Positions 31,525 to 42,084 are shown, counted from the first letter of the stretch. The stretch is 64,000 nucleotides of DNA from Actinomycetota bacterium (GCA_026392935.1 JAPLBE010000014.1:28032-92031), one strand, 5' to 3'. Translations and numbers: made by a program. The notes: generated by a model not told the origin, from the letters alone.

Positions 31525-32685
31525 TTAGCTGCGGTGGCTTGCGTGAACATTCTGTAATAGCCCGAAACCGATGAGGTTGGCAAACATGCTCGATCCTCCA
31601 TACGAAAGAAACGGTAAAGGCACGCCAGTCATGGGCATCAGACCAAGTGTCATTCCCACATTTTCAAATATCTGAAATGCAAACCACGCAATCACGCCAG
31701 TACACACAAGTGTCCCGTAGGGGTCCGTCGATCGCCGTGCAATTCCAAAAGCTCGCATTAAAATTGTGAGCAGTAGCAAAATAATAATTCCGCTACCGAC
31801 AAAACCTAGCTCTTCACCTGCAACAGTGAAAATAAAGTCAGTTTGTTGTTCTGGAACAAATCGACCATTTGTTTGTGGTCCATTGAATAGCCCAGTTCCA
31901 ATTAATCCACCCGAACCAACTGTAATTCTGGCCTGCCGCAACTGATAACCAGCACCTTGTGAATCAGCAGTTGGATCAACGAAGGATTGCAGACGCTTTA
32001 CTTGGTAATCACTAATGACTCCAGCCTTGACTGCTACAAAACCACCAATCAGTGCAAGCAAGATCAACCCAACCACCCATCGAGTGGGCGCACCCGATAC
32101 TGCCAAAATTGTGACTACCGATGCACTGATAATGAAAACTGTGCCCATATCTGGTTGCCTGAGAATTAAAAGAATAGGAAGTGCGGCAACTGCAAGCGCT
32201 TTAAGGATGTCATTCTTAGATGGTTCGTCAGAATCGTGGGTACGCTCTGAGAGCAACATTGATATTCCAATAATGATAGAAATCTTTGCAATTTCTGCCG
32301 GCTGAATTTGGAATCCACCCGGCAGTGGAATCCAAGCCCGCGCACCGTTAACTTCACTTCCCAATCCGGGAATCAAAACGAAGATCAAACCGGCAACTCC
32401 CGCCAACCAAATAAATGGTGTGTATGCACGCAATAAGCGGTAATCAATAATGGTTGTCCCCCATGCAAGGGCGATACCAATCACGATATTGATCACGTGG
32501 CGCTTTAAGTAATACTGGGGATCTAGTCCATTTCTTGCATACCAGTCACGCGTTGCCGCATAAACGAGCAGCGTTCCAATAACAAGTAGCACTGCTACTG
32601 CACCGGTCAGAATCGGATCAAAGCCTGAAAAAACTGAGGTGCTTCGAGCGCGGCGATAGGGGTTTCGGTTTCTGAATGTACTCAT
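31525..32685 (-). CDS. rodA: SEDS-family peptidoglycan polymerase RodA
   Basis: Membrane glycosyltransferase polymerising lipid II during cell elongation with its partner PBP2. The 386 residues have about ten membrane segments. SEDS marks include WIPLPGGFQIQPAEIAK near 118-134, RQPDMGTVF near 177 and the C-terminal GVPLPFLSYGGSSM near 355. It overlaps the PBP2 gene by one base. With mreB, mreC and mreD upstream, it forms a complete rod-complex operon and is assigned RodA rather than FtsW on that context. Confidence 0.94.
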   Translation of the reverse strand: MSTFRNRNPYRRARSTSVFSGFDPILTGAVAVLLVIGTLLVYAATRDWYARNGLDPQYYLKRHVINIVIGIALAWGTTIIDYRLLRAYTPFIWLAGVAGLIFVLIPGLGSEVNGARAWIPLPGGFQIQPAEIAKISIIIGISMLLSERTHDSDEPSKNDILKALAVAALPILLILRQPDMGTVFIISASVVTILAVSGAPTRWVVGLILLALIGGFVAVKAGVISDYQVKRLQSFVDPTADSQGAGYQLRQARITVGSGGLIGTGLFNGPQTNGRFVPEQQTDFIFTVAGEELGFVGSGIIILLLLTILMRAFGIARRSTDPYGTLVCTGVIAWFAFQIFENVGMTLGLMPMTGVPLPFLSYGGSSMFANLIGFGLLQNVHASHRS

Positions 32686-34802
32686 TACTTCTTTACCGCC
32701 CCTTCTGGATTAAGAGTCGATGCACTTGGTTTAGTTACAGGCGAAATCTTAGGCAGCTTTACTGGTGGCTTCCCCTTGGGAAATAGTGCCAGCTCTGGCT
32801 TCACAATGTTTCCTTGCACGCCAAAGAGCGCTTCATAAATTTTCTTAACTCCAGCACCAGATGTACTTGCACCGAAACCACCTTGGCTCACCATCATCAC
32901 AACTGCATACTGCGGGTTCTTGTAAGGAGCATAAGACGCATACCAAGATGTATCCGACTTCAGAGATCCATTTAAGTTCTTTCCAAAGACTTGAGCAGTG
33001 CCTGTCTTTCCCGCAGTCGGCACAGCAAATCTTGAGAATAGCCCCGCTGATGTTCCGCTCAAAGTAACTTCATGGAGCGAACCTTGAAGGAATTTCAGGG
33101 TCTGCTTATCTACTCCGATATCACCTAACTTCTTTCCTTCGAAACTTTTAATGACTTTGCCTTCTGTACTGACGATTGCCTTAGCCACGGTTGGCTGCCA
33201 AAGAGTTCCACCGTTGGCTATTGCTGCATACATCTGCGTCAATTTAATTGGAGTGATTACAGAATCGCCTTGTCCAATTGAGAAGTTAACCGCATCGCCG
33301 GCTCGAACTTTGTCACCATCGAGGCAATTTTCTCGCGCTAGTTGGAGTAAGAATGTGGTCTGCTGTGCCTTGCTTGCCCGATCTTTGTAATTGCAGTAAA
33401 AATCCTTATTTTGCTCATGCCATTCTTTGCGCCACTCACGATTAGCTAGGCGCCCCTGTGATTCAGATGGCAGATCTACACCGGTCTTCTCCCCCATCTG
33501 GAATCGTTCTGCAGCTTTGAAGAAGTAATCATTCGGTGATGATTTCGGCTTTAGTCCACCATCGCGCAGCCATTCGTCGAAAGCAATGCGATACCAAATT
33601 GTGTCGCATGAAACAGCTATTGCCGTTTTCAGACCGATAGTTCCTTGCGCCTTGCTATCAAAGTTCTGAAATGCACGAGTACCCACCTGAACCTCAGATG
33701 GACACTCATATCTTTTGTTTAAGTCATAGCCTGCATCCTTTGCGGCAATCAGTGATACTGCTTTGAATGTTGAAGCCGGCGCATAGAGTGCTTGTAGCGA
33801 ACGATTAAGCGCGGGAACACCTTTGGCTTCACTATATAAAGCACTAGCTTCTGCGACAGTTAATCCGCGTTCATATGCATTAGGATCAAATGTTGGATAC
33901 GAAGCCATGGCTAAAATTTGTCCGTTGTGTACATCCATAACAACTGCCGCTCCGCCGTCAGCTTGATAACCAGATGCGCGTGCACGAAGAACAGCTTCGC
34001 CGAGTGCTTTCTCTGTCGCAGACTGAAGTCTTACATCAAGGCTTGTGACTAAGTGGTTTCCTGCAATTGGTTTCGTGTTTTGGCTTGTATTTGTCACCGC
34101 TTCTTTGCGATCGACAATGAATGTTTTTATTCCGGGAGTTCCACGCAGATACTCGTCATACTCTATTTCGAGTCCAGCTTTTCCAATGGATTCTGATCGG
34201 AAATATGAGCGACCATTATCGCCAGCTAAATCACCTTCAGTCAGTGGTCCCACATACCCAAGTACATGTCCCCCATTAACCCCAACGGTGTTTGGATAAT
34301 TTCTTATTGCTATCGGAGTAGCAGAGATTCCTGGGTAGCGATCTGAGCGCTCAACAATTCTTAACGCAATTTCTGGGTCAGCAGATTTAGTTATTGGGAT
34401 TGGTTGAAAACGAGAACCAGTCCAGCATCCAGCCTTCTGTCCTCGAGGAAGTTCCCCGCACAGTCTTGTTCGTTGCCACACATCGACAAATTTCAAATCG
34501 AGTAACTTCACGAGAGCGCGCAAAACAGCATCGCCTTTATCGGGCAGTGCATCTATTTTGGTGCGATCTACAGTGATTGCAAGACCAACTTTGTTCAGGG
34601 CAAGAGGAACACCCGAAGAGTCAACAATAAACCCGCGATTTGCAGGCGTAACTACGTCACGACTTTGAATACTCAGTGCTGCATCTCGGTACGTAGGACC
34701 TGCCGCAACTTGTAAGTAAAAGAGCCTGCCCAGTAAAGCGAGCATTAAAGATGCAATAAATATCTGAATGACGAGAAGATTTAGCCGAGAGCGCTGATTC
34801 AT
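32685..34802 (-). CDS. mrdA: Penicillin-binding protein 2 (elongation transpeptidase)
   Basis: Class B PBP cross-linking elongation peptidoglycan. It has 705 residues, one N-terminal membrane anchor (about 8-28), a dimerisation/pedestal domain (RGFIVDSSGVPLALN near 56) and a transpeptidase domain. Active-site motifs: SxxK in APASTFKAV near 343, SCD in AVSCDTIWY near 400 in the SxN position, and KTGTAQ near 600. The Pro/Lys-rich C-terminal tail is likely disordered. It overlaps mreD by four bases and rodA by one. Confidence 0.94.
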   Translation of the reverse strand: MNQRSRLNLLVIQIFIASLMLALLGRLFYLQVAAGPTYRDAALSIQSRDVVTPANRGFIVDSSGVPLALNKVGLAITVDRTKIDALPDKGDAVLRALVKLLDLKFVDVWQRTRLCGELPRGQKAGCWTGSRFQPIPITKSADPEIALRIVERSDRYPGISATPIAIRNYPNTVGVNGGHVLGYVGPLTEGDLAGDNGRSYFRSESIGKAGLEIEYDEYLRGTPGIKTFIVDRKEAVTNTSQNTKPIAGNHLVTSLDVRLQSATEKALGEAVLRARASGYQADGGAAVVMDVHNGQILAMASYPTFDPNAYERGLTVAEASALYSEAKGVPALNRSLQALYAPASTFKAVSLIAAKDAGYDLNKRYECPSEVQVGTRAFQNFDSKAQGTIGLKTAIAVSCDTIWYRIAFDEWLRDGGLKPKSSPNDYFFKAAERFQMGEKTGVDLPSESQGRLANREWRKEWHEQNKDFYCNYKDRASKAQQTTFLLQLARENCLDGDKVRAGDAVNFSIGQGDSVITPIKLTQMYAAIANGGTLWQPTVAKAIVSTEGKVIKSFEGKKLGDIGVDKQTLKFLQGSLHEVTLSGTSAGLFSRFAVPTAGKTGTAQVFGKNLNGSLKSDTSWYASYAPYKNPQYAVVMMVSQGGFGASTSGAGVKKIYEALFGVQGNIVKPELALFPKGKPPVKLPKISPVTKPSASTLNPEGAVKK

Positions 34803-35320
34803 AGGAGTGAACGCGTTCCAAAGACATTTGAATGAGTAAAACTAATTACCTTAAGCAAGAGCGGGGAAATAATTGCTGTCCAGAAAGCAGATCCTGCAAG
34901 CAAGAACAAGATGTGTGAAGTGCTACCAATTTCTTGGCCTAGCAAGAGTCCTAGAAGCAGAAAGACAAACTGACTCGCTACAACACCGATGGTTGTGATA
35001 AAAACGATGTTGATCGGATTAGCGCGAATATTGTCATCTCCATACCCCAGAAATGCGACTGTGTATCCAGCAAGGATTAACACGAGCGTCCAATGACCCA
35101 TTGGTCCCGGTGAACTCTGGGATAGATCCATCAATATTCCTGCGCCGAAACCGGTCAGTGCGCCAATCTCGGGTGTGCTCATGGCTGCCCAAATGAGCGT
35201 AAAAATAAGCAAGAGCGAAAATCCACCAAATGGAACTCTTAGTTGGGTTACAACCGACTCTTGCACAATGAAAATGAAAGCGAAAATCGGGATGGATAGT
35301 AAATATCTACGAAGTGCCAT
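34799..35320 (-). CDS. mreD: Rod shape-determining protein MreD
   Basis: Integral membrane component of the elongasome. The 173-residue protein has about five hydrophobic segments and little conserved sequence, as usual for MreD; FGAGILMDLSQSSPGPMG near 60-78 resembles the conserved loop. Assignment rests mainly on its position between mreC and the PBP2 gene and on topology. It starts two bases after the mreC stop. Confidence 0.85.
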   Translation of the reverse strand: MALRRYLLSIPIFAFIFIVQESVVTQLRVPFGGFSLLLIFTLIWAAMSTPEIGALTGFGAGILMDLSQSSPGPMGHWTLVLILAGYTVAFLGYGDDNIRANPINIVFITTIGVVASQFVFLLLGLLLGQEIGSTSHILFLLAGSAFWTAIISPLLLKVISFTHSNVFGTRSLL

Positions 35321-35322
35321 GG

Positions 35323-36312
35323 TTATCTGGTTGCACTTGATTTGCTTGGACTTGGCTTAGTTGGACTTGGCTTAGTTGGACTTGGTGACTGTGAAGCTGT
35401 TGCGGTATCCGGGCTTGCATACACGGTCACAGTTGGAAGTGGGGTTGGGCGTGGCTTTGGAGGTACGAGTGCATCTCGAGGATCAGATTTCGGATTCGAT
35501 ACTACAACTGCAACAACACCTAACGTTGAGAAATTCGCGAAGAACTTTACCTCTGCCGTTTGCGATACCGCCCCTGGAGAGTTATCTACGGAGGTCACTT
35601 CACCAATAGGTGCACCAGGCACAAAGGGACGGCCATTTTGACTTCCGCGGGCTAGCAAAACATCCCCGACTTTCACCTGCGTAGTGTTATCGAGCAGTTG
35701 CAGAACTCCCTTGCGAGTGCCCTGGCCGCTAAGAATTCCTATTTGTTGAGTTCCAGCAATGCGCACGCCTATTCGGAATGCGGGATCAGATGCTAACTGG
35801 ACAAGAGCGCTATTTGCATATGCCGCTTTTACCACACCGACTAAACCAAAACCAGAGATGACAGTCATGTTCTGCGTGATACCAGAAGAAGTTCCTGCAT
35901 CAATTGAAACAGTTTGAGTAAATGATGTACTAGAACCCTGTGAAATCACTCTTGCGCTAACAACTTTGTATTCGGCTGTTCCTGCGAGATCAAGCACGCT
36001 CTTTAACTGCGTTAACTGCGCATCTGCAATTTTTCTATTCTGGAGCCTGCTACGAAGTTTTTCATTTTCAGCTTTTAGTTTATTTATCTGATTCTGAGTG
36101 CGCCCAAGGTGGGTCACATCAGATATGAAGTTGCGAAAGGGTTTTACCGCCCAAGATCCCAATTTTTGAACCGGTGTAAGTGCTGTCTGGGTACCAGTGC
36201 GCACTCCATCAATTACTCCGACTCCACGTAAATCTAAAGTAATCAGAAATAGCGAAGTAACGATAAGAACAATGATGAGTAAGCGACCGCGGTTGTCGCC
36301 GCCGTAGCGCAC
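35323..36312 (-). CDS. mreC: Rod shape-determining protein MreC
   Basis: Periplasmic scaffold linking MreB with PBP2/RodA. The 329 residues comprise a short cytoplasmic start, one membrane helix (about 9-27), a coiled coil (about 65-95, NQINKLKAENEKLRSRLQN) and the double beta-barrel domain (about 110-275; VIGPSS-like segments VISGFGLVGVV and LLARGSQNGRPFV). The C-terminal 30 residues are a Ser/Pro/Thr/Lys repeat (PSPTKPSPTKPSPSKSS) encoded by a 15-bp DNA repeat. It is 10 bases downstream of mreB. Confidence 0.93.
   Translation of the reverse strand: MRYGGDNRGRLLIIVLIVTSLFLITLDLRGVGVIDGVRTGTQTALTPVQKLGSWAVKPFRNFISDVTHLGRTQNQINKLKAENEKLRSRLQNRKIADAQLTQLKSVLDLAGTAEYKVVSARVISQGSSTSFTQTVSIDAGTSSGITQNMTVISGFGLVGVVKAAYANSALVQLASDPAFRIGVRIAGTQQIGILSGQGTRKGVLQLLDNTTQVKVGDVLLARGSQNGRPFVPGAPIGEVTSVDNSPGAVSQTAEVKFFANFSTLGVVAVVVSNPKSDPRDALVPPKPRPTPLPTVTVYASPDTATASQSPSPTKPSPTKPSPSKSSATR
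35346..35385 (-). repeat. 15-bp tandem repeat in the 3' end of mreC
   Basis: The unit TTGGACTTGGCTTAG occurs at 35346-35360 and 35361-35375, with a further 10 bases at 35376-35385 (2.7 copies, identical). It encodes the Pro-Ser/Thr-Lys tail of MreC. Such runs commonly vary in copy number by slippage. Confidence 0.9.
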
Positions 36313-36322
36313 TTGATATTAC

Positions 36323-37354
36323 CTACCGACGAGGCTCGGAGATCAAAACCTTTTCAAGGGCTTCAAACTCTTCAATACATTTTCCAGAACCTTCTACAAC
36401 TGCATCTAATGGACGGTCTGCAATATGAATTGGCATACCTGTCTCTTTACGTAGGCGCTCATCGAGCCCCTTAAGTAGTGCGCCGCCACCTGTAAGAACG
36501 ATTCCGCGATCCATAAGATCTGAAGCTAGTTCTGGTGGGCACTTATCGAGCGTCGCTTTAACAGCATTAATAATCTGATTAACAGGCTCTTCAAGTGCTT
36601 TACGAATCTCTGCAGCAGTGACAACGATTGTCTTTGGAAGACCTGTTGCAAGATCGCGACCACGAATCTCTGCATCATTCTCACCTTGTAGTGGGTATGC
36701 AGAACCGATTGCCATCTTGATTTCTTCAGCTGTGCGCTCTCCGAGAAGTAGTGAATATTCGCGCTTAGTCCAGTTAATAATCGATTGATCGAGCTCATCG
36801 CCACCAATACGAATTGAAAGAGCTGTCACGATTCCACCAAGTGAAATCACAGCAACTTCAGTCGTGCCGCCACCGATATCGACAACCATGTTTCCTGTTG
36901 GTTCGTGAATTGGTAGTCCTGCACCAATTGCCGCAGCCATTGGTTCTTCGATGATGTAAACCTTGCGAGCACCCGCTGCGTAACCAGCATCCTTAACTGC
37001 ACGCTGTTCAACACCAGTAATACCTGATGGAACGCAGACAACAATTCTTGGCTTTGCTAAATAGCTACGACGGTGCACTTTCTGAATGAAGTAACGGAGC
37101 ATGCGCTCTGTTGTATCGAAGTCTGCAATAACTCCATCTTTAAGTGGACGAATTGCAACAATATTTCCTGGAGTACGGCCAATCATCTTCTTCGCTTCAA
37201 GACCAACAGCGAGAATTCCGCCGGTATCTTGATTGACTGCTACAACTGAAGGTTCATTAAGAACGATGCCACGACCGCGTACATAGACAAGCGTGTTCGC
37301 AGTTCCTAAGTCAACCGCCATGTCGCGGCCAATGAATGACATTCTGTTAGACAT
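36323..37354 (-). CDS. mreB: Rod shape-determining protein MreB
   Basis: Actin-like ATPase that forms membrane-associated filaments guiding elongation. The 343 residues hold phosphate 1 motif [15 protein letters not shown] near 16-30, phosphate 2 [13 protein letters not shown] near 163 and the adenosine motif [12 protein letters not shown] near 290. Length is typical. It is the first gene of the mreB-mreC-mreD-PBP2-rodA operon and starts right after the ndk stop. A functional rod complex implies rod or short-rod growth. Confidence 0.97.
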   Translation of the reverse strand: MSNRMSFIGRDMAVDLGTANTLVYVRGRGIVLNEPSVVAVNQDTGGILAVGLEAKKMIGRTPGNIVAIRPLKDGVIADFDTTERMLRYFIQKVHRRSYLAKPRIVVCVPSGITGVEQRAVKDAGYAAGARKVYIIEEPMAAAIGAGLPIHEPTGNMVVDIGGGTTEVAVISLGGIVTALSIRIGGDELDQSIINWTKREYSLLLGERTAEEIKMAIGSAYPLQGENDAEIRGRDLATGLPKTIVVTAAEIRKALEEPVNQIINAVKATLDKCPPELASDLMDRGIVLTGGGALLKGLDERLRKETGMPIHIADRPLDAVVEGSGKCIEEFEALEKVLISEPRR

Positions 37355-37777
37355 TTATTTCCCCTCAAAGAAGATAGCTATTTCACGAGCCGCAGATTCA
37401 GGTGAATCTGAACCGTGAACAATATTTTGAACAACTTTGGTTCCTTGATCGCGCGCAAGATCGCCGCGAATTGTTCCCGGTGCAGCAACTGTTGGATCTG
37501 TTACTCCTGCTAACGAACGGAAACCTTCGATGACGCGATTGCCCTCTGCTACGAGAGCAACAATAGGCCCTGACATCATGAACTCAACAAGAGGTTCGAA
37601 GAATGGTTTGCCTTGATGTTCTGCATAATGCTTTTCAAGGAGCGCACGATCAGCTTGCAACATACGTAGAGCAGAAATCTTGTAGCCCTTTGATTCGATT
37701 CGAGAAATAACTTCTCCAACCAAACCGCGCGCAACGCCGTCTGGCTTAACTAGGACCAAAGTTTTTTCTGTGCTCAC
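37355..37777 (-). CDS. ndk: Nucleoside diphosphate kinase
   Basis: Transfers gamma-phosphate between nucleoside tri- and diphosphates. The open frame extends to 37867, but the family N-terminus is [18 protein letters not shown], so GTG at 37777 is used (140 residues). The active-site His is in [12 protein letters not shown] near 118, with the substrate loop PGTIRGDLA near 100. A TAGACT -10-like box ends seven bases before the GTG, suggesting a leaderless transcript. The upstream open frame overlaps the preceding gene and has no family support. Confidence 0.96.
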   Translation of the reverse strand: MSTEKTLVLVKPDGVARGLVGEVISRIESKGYKISALRMLQADRALLEKHYAEHQGKPFFEPLVEFMMSGPIVALVAEGNRVIEGFRSLAGVTDPTVAAPGTIRGDLARDQGTKVVQNIVHGSDSPESAAREIAIFFEGK

Positions 37778-37790
37778 AGGCTGCAGTCTA

Positions 37791-38126
37791 TTAGGGGTTG
37801 GGCGTGCGTGTTGCCATGAGGGCTGCGCGGGCAGCCTCGCCCTTGCGCCCAACGATGATGGCGGCAATCCAGAGTCCCCCGAAAATTAGCCCCACTATGG
37901 CCATTGAAGGAACGACTACGGCATAACCGATCATCAGAAACTGCAATACCGAGCCAAGTATCCAGCCGGTGCGCTTCTTGAGAAGTCCCGGGGTGAGAAG
38001 TAGGAGGATAGAGATAATCGCGCCAGCAATTATTGTTGACGGTTCGTGATTATCTTTGGCTAGCAACATCGCAAAGCACATAACGAAAAATTCCATTACT
38101 AGAACTGCTGAACCTAATAAGCGCAT
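37791..38126 (-). CDS. DUF4233-type small membrane protein
   Basis: A 111-residue integral membrane protein with about four hydrophobic segments and a basic C-terminus ([19 protein letters not shown]). ATG at 38126 has AAGGAG seven bases upstream; the frame's extension to 38177 overlaps folC and is rejected. The same folC - small membrane protein - ndk order is found in mycobacteria and other Actinobacteria, where this family is annotated DUF4233. Its function is unknown. It lies 10 bases after folC. Confidence 0.85.
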   Translation of the reverse strand: MRLLGSAVLVMEFFVMCFAMLLAKDNHEPSTIIAGAIISILLLLTPGLLKKRTGWILGSVLQFLMIGYAVVVPSMAIVGLIFGGLWIAAIIVGRKGEAARAALMATRTPNP

Positions 38127-38136
38127 CGGTTTCTCC

Positions 38137-39486
38137 TTAAGCAAATTTCTTTCGTAGATAAGTGCGGGCTTCGCCAACTGAAACTACAGAACCCGTGATG
38201 AGTATGCCAATCGAATCTTCGCTGAGTGGGCGCAAGGTGTCCTTAATAGCTTTTTCGATTGCCAGTTCAAGGTTGTCGGCCGCAAAGACGCGATCTGCGC
38301 CAAAGGTTTCTATTGCAATTTTCTCAAGCTCTGAAACTTTCATGGACCGAGAGGAGGAGTTAGTGGTCACGATAATCGAATCCATAACTTGCTCTAGTTC
38401 TAGCAAGATCCCAGCGACATCTTTATCGCCCATGGACGCGACTATGCCGATGACTTCATCAAAGGTGAATTCAGTCTGGATAGTCTCCGCGATTGCGGCA
38501 GCCCCGTGGGGGTTATGCGCCGCATCCAAGATAATTGTTGGGTCACGATGAATCACTTCGCAGCGACCCGGAGAAGTGACGTGAGCAAAACCTTCACGCA
38601 CGGCTTCGATATCTAACTCTTGATCACCAAAAAATGCTTCGACTGCCACTAGTGCGGCGGCGGCGTTAGATGCTTGGTGCTTTCCATGAAGCGGTAAGAA
38701 AATATCTTCGTAGGTATCTTTTGCGCCTTGAATTGTGAGCAGTTGGCCACCCACAGCCAGGGATCGTGAAAGTACCGAGTACTCAACGCCTTCGCGGACA
38801 ACATCGGCACCAACACTTGCCGCTCTCTTTAATAACTCTTTTGCGGCTTCAGGTTCTTGTTGCGCCAGAACTACGAAACCTGACTCCTTAATAATGCCTG
38901 CCTTAGTTTGCGCAATTTCAGTCAGAGTCTCTCCGAGGTATTCAGTGTGATCTAAATTAATTGGCATCATCACAGAAACATCAGCAGAGACAACATTGGT
39001 TGCATCCCACTCGCCACCCATGCCTACTTCGATTACCCCTACATCTATTGGGTGTTCGGCAAAGGCTACGAAAGCAAGTGCTGTCATGGCTTCGAAGAAA
39101 GAGATTGGATGTTCAAACTTTGAATCCATTAAATCCAGATAAGCAGCGATGTCATTAAAGGAAAAAATGGCTGCCTTAGGATCAATTGGATTTCCATTGA
39201 TTGAAATTCTCTCGAGAAAGGATTCGAGGTGAGGACTTGTAAATCTTCCCGTACGCAGTCCCATTTCAAAGAGCAATGAATCAATCATGCGAGACGTTGT
39301 GGTCTTTCCATTTGTCCCACCTATATGAATTGTTGGGTACGTTAACTGCGGAGATCCAAGAACATCTACAAGCGCAGCGATACGTTCAAGAGTTGGTTCA
39401 ATACGTGTCTCTGGCCAGCGAGCTAGAAGTTTCTGCTCGATGGCATCAATGAGAACCTGGTCTTCAGGTGAAATGTTCCCCATCAC
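38137..39486 (-). CDS. folC: Folylpolyglutamate synthase / dihydrofolate synthase
   Basis: Mur-ligase-like enzyme adding glutamate to folates (and to dihydropteroate in bifunctional forms). The 449 residues carry the P-loop IGGTNGKTTTSRMID at about 55-69, FTSPHLESFLERI near 97 and ILDAAHNPHGA near 318, the conserved folC signature. Its ATG overlaps the valS stop by four bases, the common actinobacterial valS-folC arrangement. Confidence 0.95.
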   Translation of the reverse strand: MMGNISPEDQVLIDAIEQKLLARWPETRIEPTLERIAALVDVLGSPQLTYPTIHIGGTNGKTTTSRMIDSLLFEMGLRTGRFTSPHLESFLERISINGNPIDPKAAIFSFNDIAAYLDLMDSKFEHPISFFEAMTALAFVAFAEHPIDVGVIEVGMGGEWDATNVVSADVSVMMPINLDHTEYLGETLTEIAQTKAGIIKESGFVVLAQQEPEAAKELLKRAASVGADVVREGVEYSVLSRSLAVGGQLLTIQGAKDTYEDIFLPLHGKHQASNAAAALVAVEAFFGDQELDIEAVREGFAHVTSPGRCEVIHRDPTIILDAAHNPHGAAAIAETIQTEFTFDEVIGIVASMGDKDVAGILLELEQVMDSIIVTTNSSSRSMKVSELEKIAIETFGADRVFAADNLELAIEKAIKDTLRPLSEDSIGILITGSVVSVGEARTYLRKKFA

Positions 39487-42062
39487 TTTAATGTAGCGAG
39501 TTGGGCTGTAATTCGCTCGATATCGGCAGATGTTGCAGCCATACGCTCTTTGATCTCGGCAACAACACTTGCAGGGGCTTTAGCCATGAATCCTTCGTTA
39601 CTTAGCTTCACTTCGGCAGTCTTCATATCTTTCTGCGCAGTTACTAAATCTTTCTCCAGCCTGGCTCGCTCTGCAACAACGTCTACAGTTCCAGAGAGAT
39701 CTAATTCGACCTTGATAGAACCAATTTCAACAGAAGCACTCGGTGTGAATTCTTTGAGCTCAAGTTTGAGTACGAATGCCATTGCACTTGCATACGCAGT
39801 GATGTCTGCAGGAGCAACGAACTTACCAGGAATCTTTTGGCTCGGCTTGACACCTTGGTCGTTTCTGAAACGACGAACTTCGGTGATGATTTTCTGAAGT
39901 TCTGCAACAAGTGCTTCAGACTTTGTATCGACATCTTTTGATTCTGGATTCGGCCACTGAGCTGTCACTAGAGTTTCAAGTCCTGTAAAAGTTGTCCATA
40001 GTTCTTCGGTAATAAATGGCATCACTGGATGCAGTAGTCTAAAAAGAGTATCTAAAACGTGCCCTAGTACGCGTTGTGAAGCTGCTGCATTTCCTGATGC
40101 AAATGCCTCCTTGGAAAGTTCGAGATACCAATCGCAAAGGTCATCCCACGCAAAGTGATAAATGACTTCACATGCGCGTGCAAATTCATAGCTTTCAAGT
40201 AAAGCCGTGTATTCAGAAGTCGTTTGGCTCAAACGGGAGAGAACCCACTTATCAATTGCGGATAACGATTCTGTGGCCGGAAGGGGTCCTTCAATGGTCG
40301 CGCCGTTCATCATCGCAAAACGGGTTGCGTTCCAAAGTTTTGTTGCAAAGTTACGAGAACCTGCAATCCAATCTTCTGCAAGCGCTTGATCTTTGCCAGG
40401 GTTAGAGCCGCGAGCCAAAGTAAATCGAAGGGCGTCGGCACCGTACTTATCGATAAATTCAAGTGGATCTACAACATTTCCCCGGGATTTAGACATCTTT
40501 TTACCAAATTGGTCGCGGACGAGTCCGTGCAGAACAATTGTGTGAAATGGTGCAACGCCATCCATCGCGAAGAGACCAAACATCATCATGCGCGCCACCC
40601 AGAAGAACAAAATGTCATACCCGGTTACGAGAACGCTTGTTGGGTAAAACTTCTTCACATCATCGGTGTTATTCGGCCAACCAAGAGTTGAAAATGGCCA
40701 GAGCGCAGATGAGAACCACGTGTCTAACACATCTGGATCTTGTGTGTATCCAGCCGGCGCAGTTTCGCCAGGACCTACAACTACAACTTCGTCATTAGGT
40801 CCATACCAAACTGGAATTCGATGACCCCACCAGAGCTGACGAGAAATACACCAGTCGTTGAGATTATCAACCCAGTCAAAGTAACGAGGTGCAAGTTCTT
40901 CTGGTTCGATTTTTACTCGACCATCGCGCACAGCATCGCCGGCGGCCTTTGCAAGTGAATCAACTTTTACAAACCATTGCTTTGAAAGTCGTGGCTCGAC
41001 TGTTGTATCGCAACGAGAGCAATGACCGACTGCGTGAATATAAGGGCGCTTTTCAGCAACGATGCGTCCCAACTCTTTCAGCTTTGCAACCACAGCAACG
41101 CGGGCATCGAAGCGATCCATTCCGTCGAATTCAGTTCCGGTGCCTGCCATTACGCCGTGCTCATTCATAATCACAACGAACGGAACATTATGGCGCATGG
41201 CCATTTCAAAGTCGTTTGGATCATGCGCTGCAGTTACTTTTACAGCGCCTGTTCCGAAATCTGGATCTACTAATTCATCAGCAATAATCGGAATCATGCG
41301 GTTAACCAGTGGCAGTAGAACTTCGGTGCCAACCAAGTGCTTGTAGCGAGGATCATCAGGGTGTACCGCAACCGCCCCGTCTCCCATCATGGTTTCAGCA
41401 CGCGTTGTTGCCACAACGATGCTTTGTTCGCCATCGCCGTATCGCACTGAGACAAATTCGCCAGCATCATCTTGGTGCTCTACTTCAATATCCGAAAGAG
41501 CAGTTAAGCAGCGAGGACACCAGTTGATAATGCGCTCTGCCCGATAAATAAGTCCTTGATCAAATAGTTTCTTGAAAATTGTAAGAACTGCTTGCGAAAG
41601 ATTCTCATCCATCGTAAATGCTTCACGAGACCAGTCAACCGAATCCCCAAGGCGTTTCATCTGGCCAAGAATTTGCCCACCAGATTCTGCTTTCCACTCC
41701 CAAACTTTCTTAACAAATTCTTCGCGTCCTAAATCGTGCCGACTTAATCCTTTTTGTGCTAACTGCTTTTCAACAACATTCTGCGTCGCAATTCCTGCGT
41801 GGTCCATACCCGGCAACCAGAGTGCTTCAAAACCTTGCATACGCTTTAAGCGCGTTAAACAATCTTGCAGTGTTTGATCGAGTGCGTGACCGATGTGTAA
41901 GTTGCCAGTTACGTTTGGTGGAGGAATAACAATCGTGAATGGTTCTTTTTTCGACTTTGCATCTGCTGTGAAATAACCAGCGTCAATCCATTTTTTGTAG
42001 AGAGGGCCTTCGATAGTGCTCGGCGTAAATGCCGCAGCTAGTTCACGCTTATCGGAGGACAT
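39483..42062 (-). CDS. valS: Valyl-tRNA synthetase
   Basis: Class I aminoacyl-tRNA synthetase charging tRNA-Val, with editing of Thr. The 859 residues carry the HIGH motif in PPNVTGNLHIGHAL at 48-61, the CP1 editing domain (GTGAVKVTAAHDPNDFE near 265), KMSKS in KKMSKSRGNVVDP near 523, an anticodon-binding domain and a C-terminal coiled coil (from about 790, RARLEKDLVTAQKDM). It lies 22 bases after clpX. Confidence 0.97.
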   Translation of the reverse strand: MSSDKRELAAAFTPSTIEGPLYKKWIDAGYFTADAKSKKEPFTIVIPPPNVTGNLHIGHALDQTLQDCLTRLKRMQGFEALWLPGMDHAGIATQNVVEKQLAQKGLSRHDLGREEFVKKVWEWKAESGGQILGQMKRLGDSVDWSREAFTMDENLSQAVLTIFKKLFDQGLIYRAERIINWCPRCLTALSDIEVEHQDDAGEFVSVRYGDGEQSIVVATTRAETMMGDGAVAVHPDDPRYKHLVGTEVLLPLVNRMIPIIADELVDPDFGTGAVKVTAAHDPNDFEMAMRHNVPFVVIMNEHGVMAGTGTEFDGMDRFDARVAVVAKLKELGRIVAEKRPYIHAVGHCSRCDTTVEPRLSKQWFVKVDSLAKAAGDAVRDGRVKIEPEELAPRYFDWVDNLNDWCISRQLWWGHRIPVWYGPNDEVVVVGPGETAPAGYTQDPDVLDTWFSSALWPFSTLGWPNNTDDVKKFYPTSVLVTGYDILFFWVARMMMFGLFAMDGVAPFHTIVLHGLVRDQFGKKMSKSRGNVVDPLEFIDKYGADALRFTLARGSNPGKDQALAEDWIAGSRNFATKLWNATRFAMMNGATIEGPLPATESLSAIDKWVLSRLSQTTSEYTALLESYEFARACEVIYHFAWDDLCDWYLELSKEAFASGNAAASQRVLGHVLDTLFRLLHPVMPFITEELWTTFTGLETLVTAQWPNPESKDVDTKSEALVAELQKIITEVRRFRNDQGVKPSQKIPGKFVAPADITAYASAMAFVLKLELKEFTPSASVEIGSIKVELDLSGTVDVVAERARLEKDLVTAQKDMKTAEVKLSNEGFMAKAPASVVAEIKERMAATSADIERITAQLATLK

Positions 42063-42084
42063 AGAGCGCAGTCTAGTTTACGTT

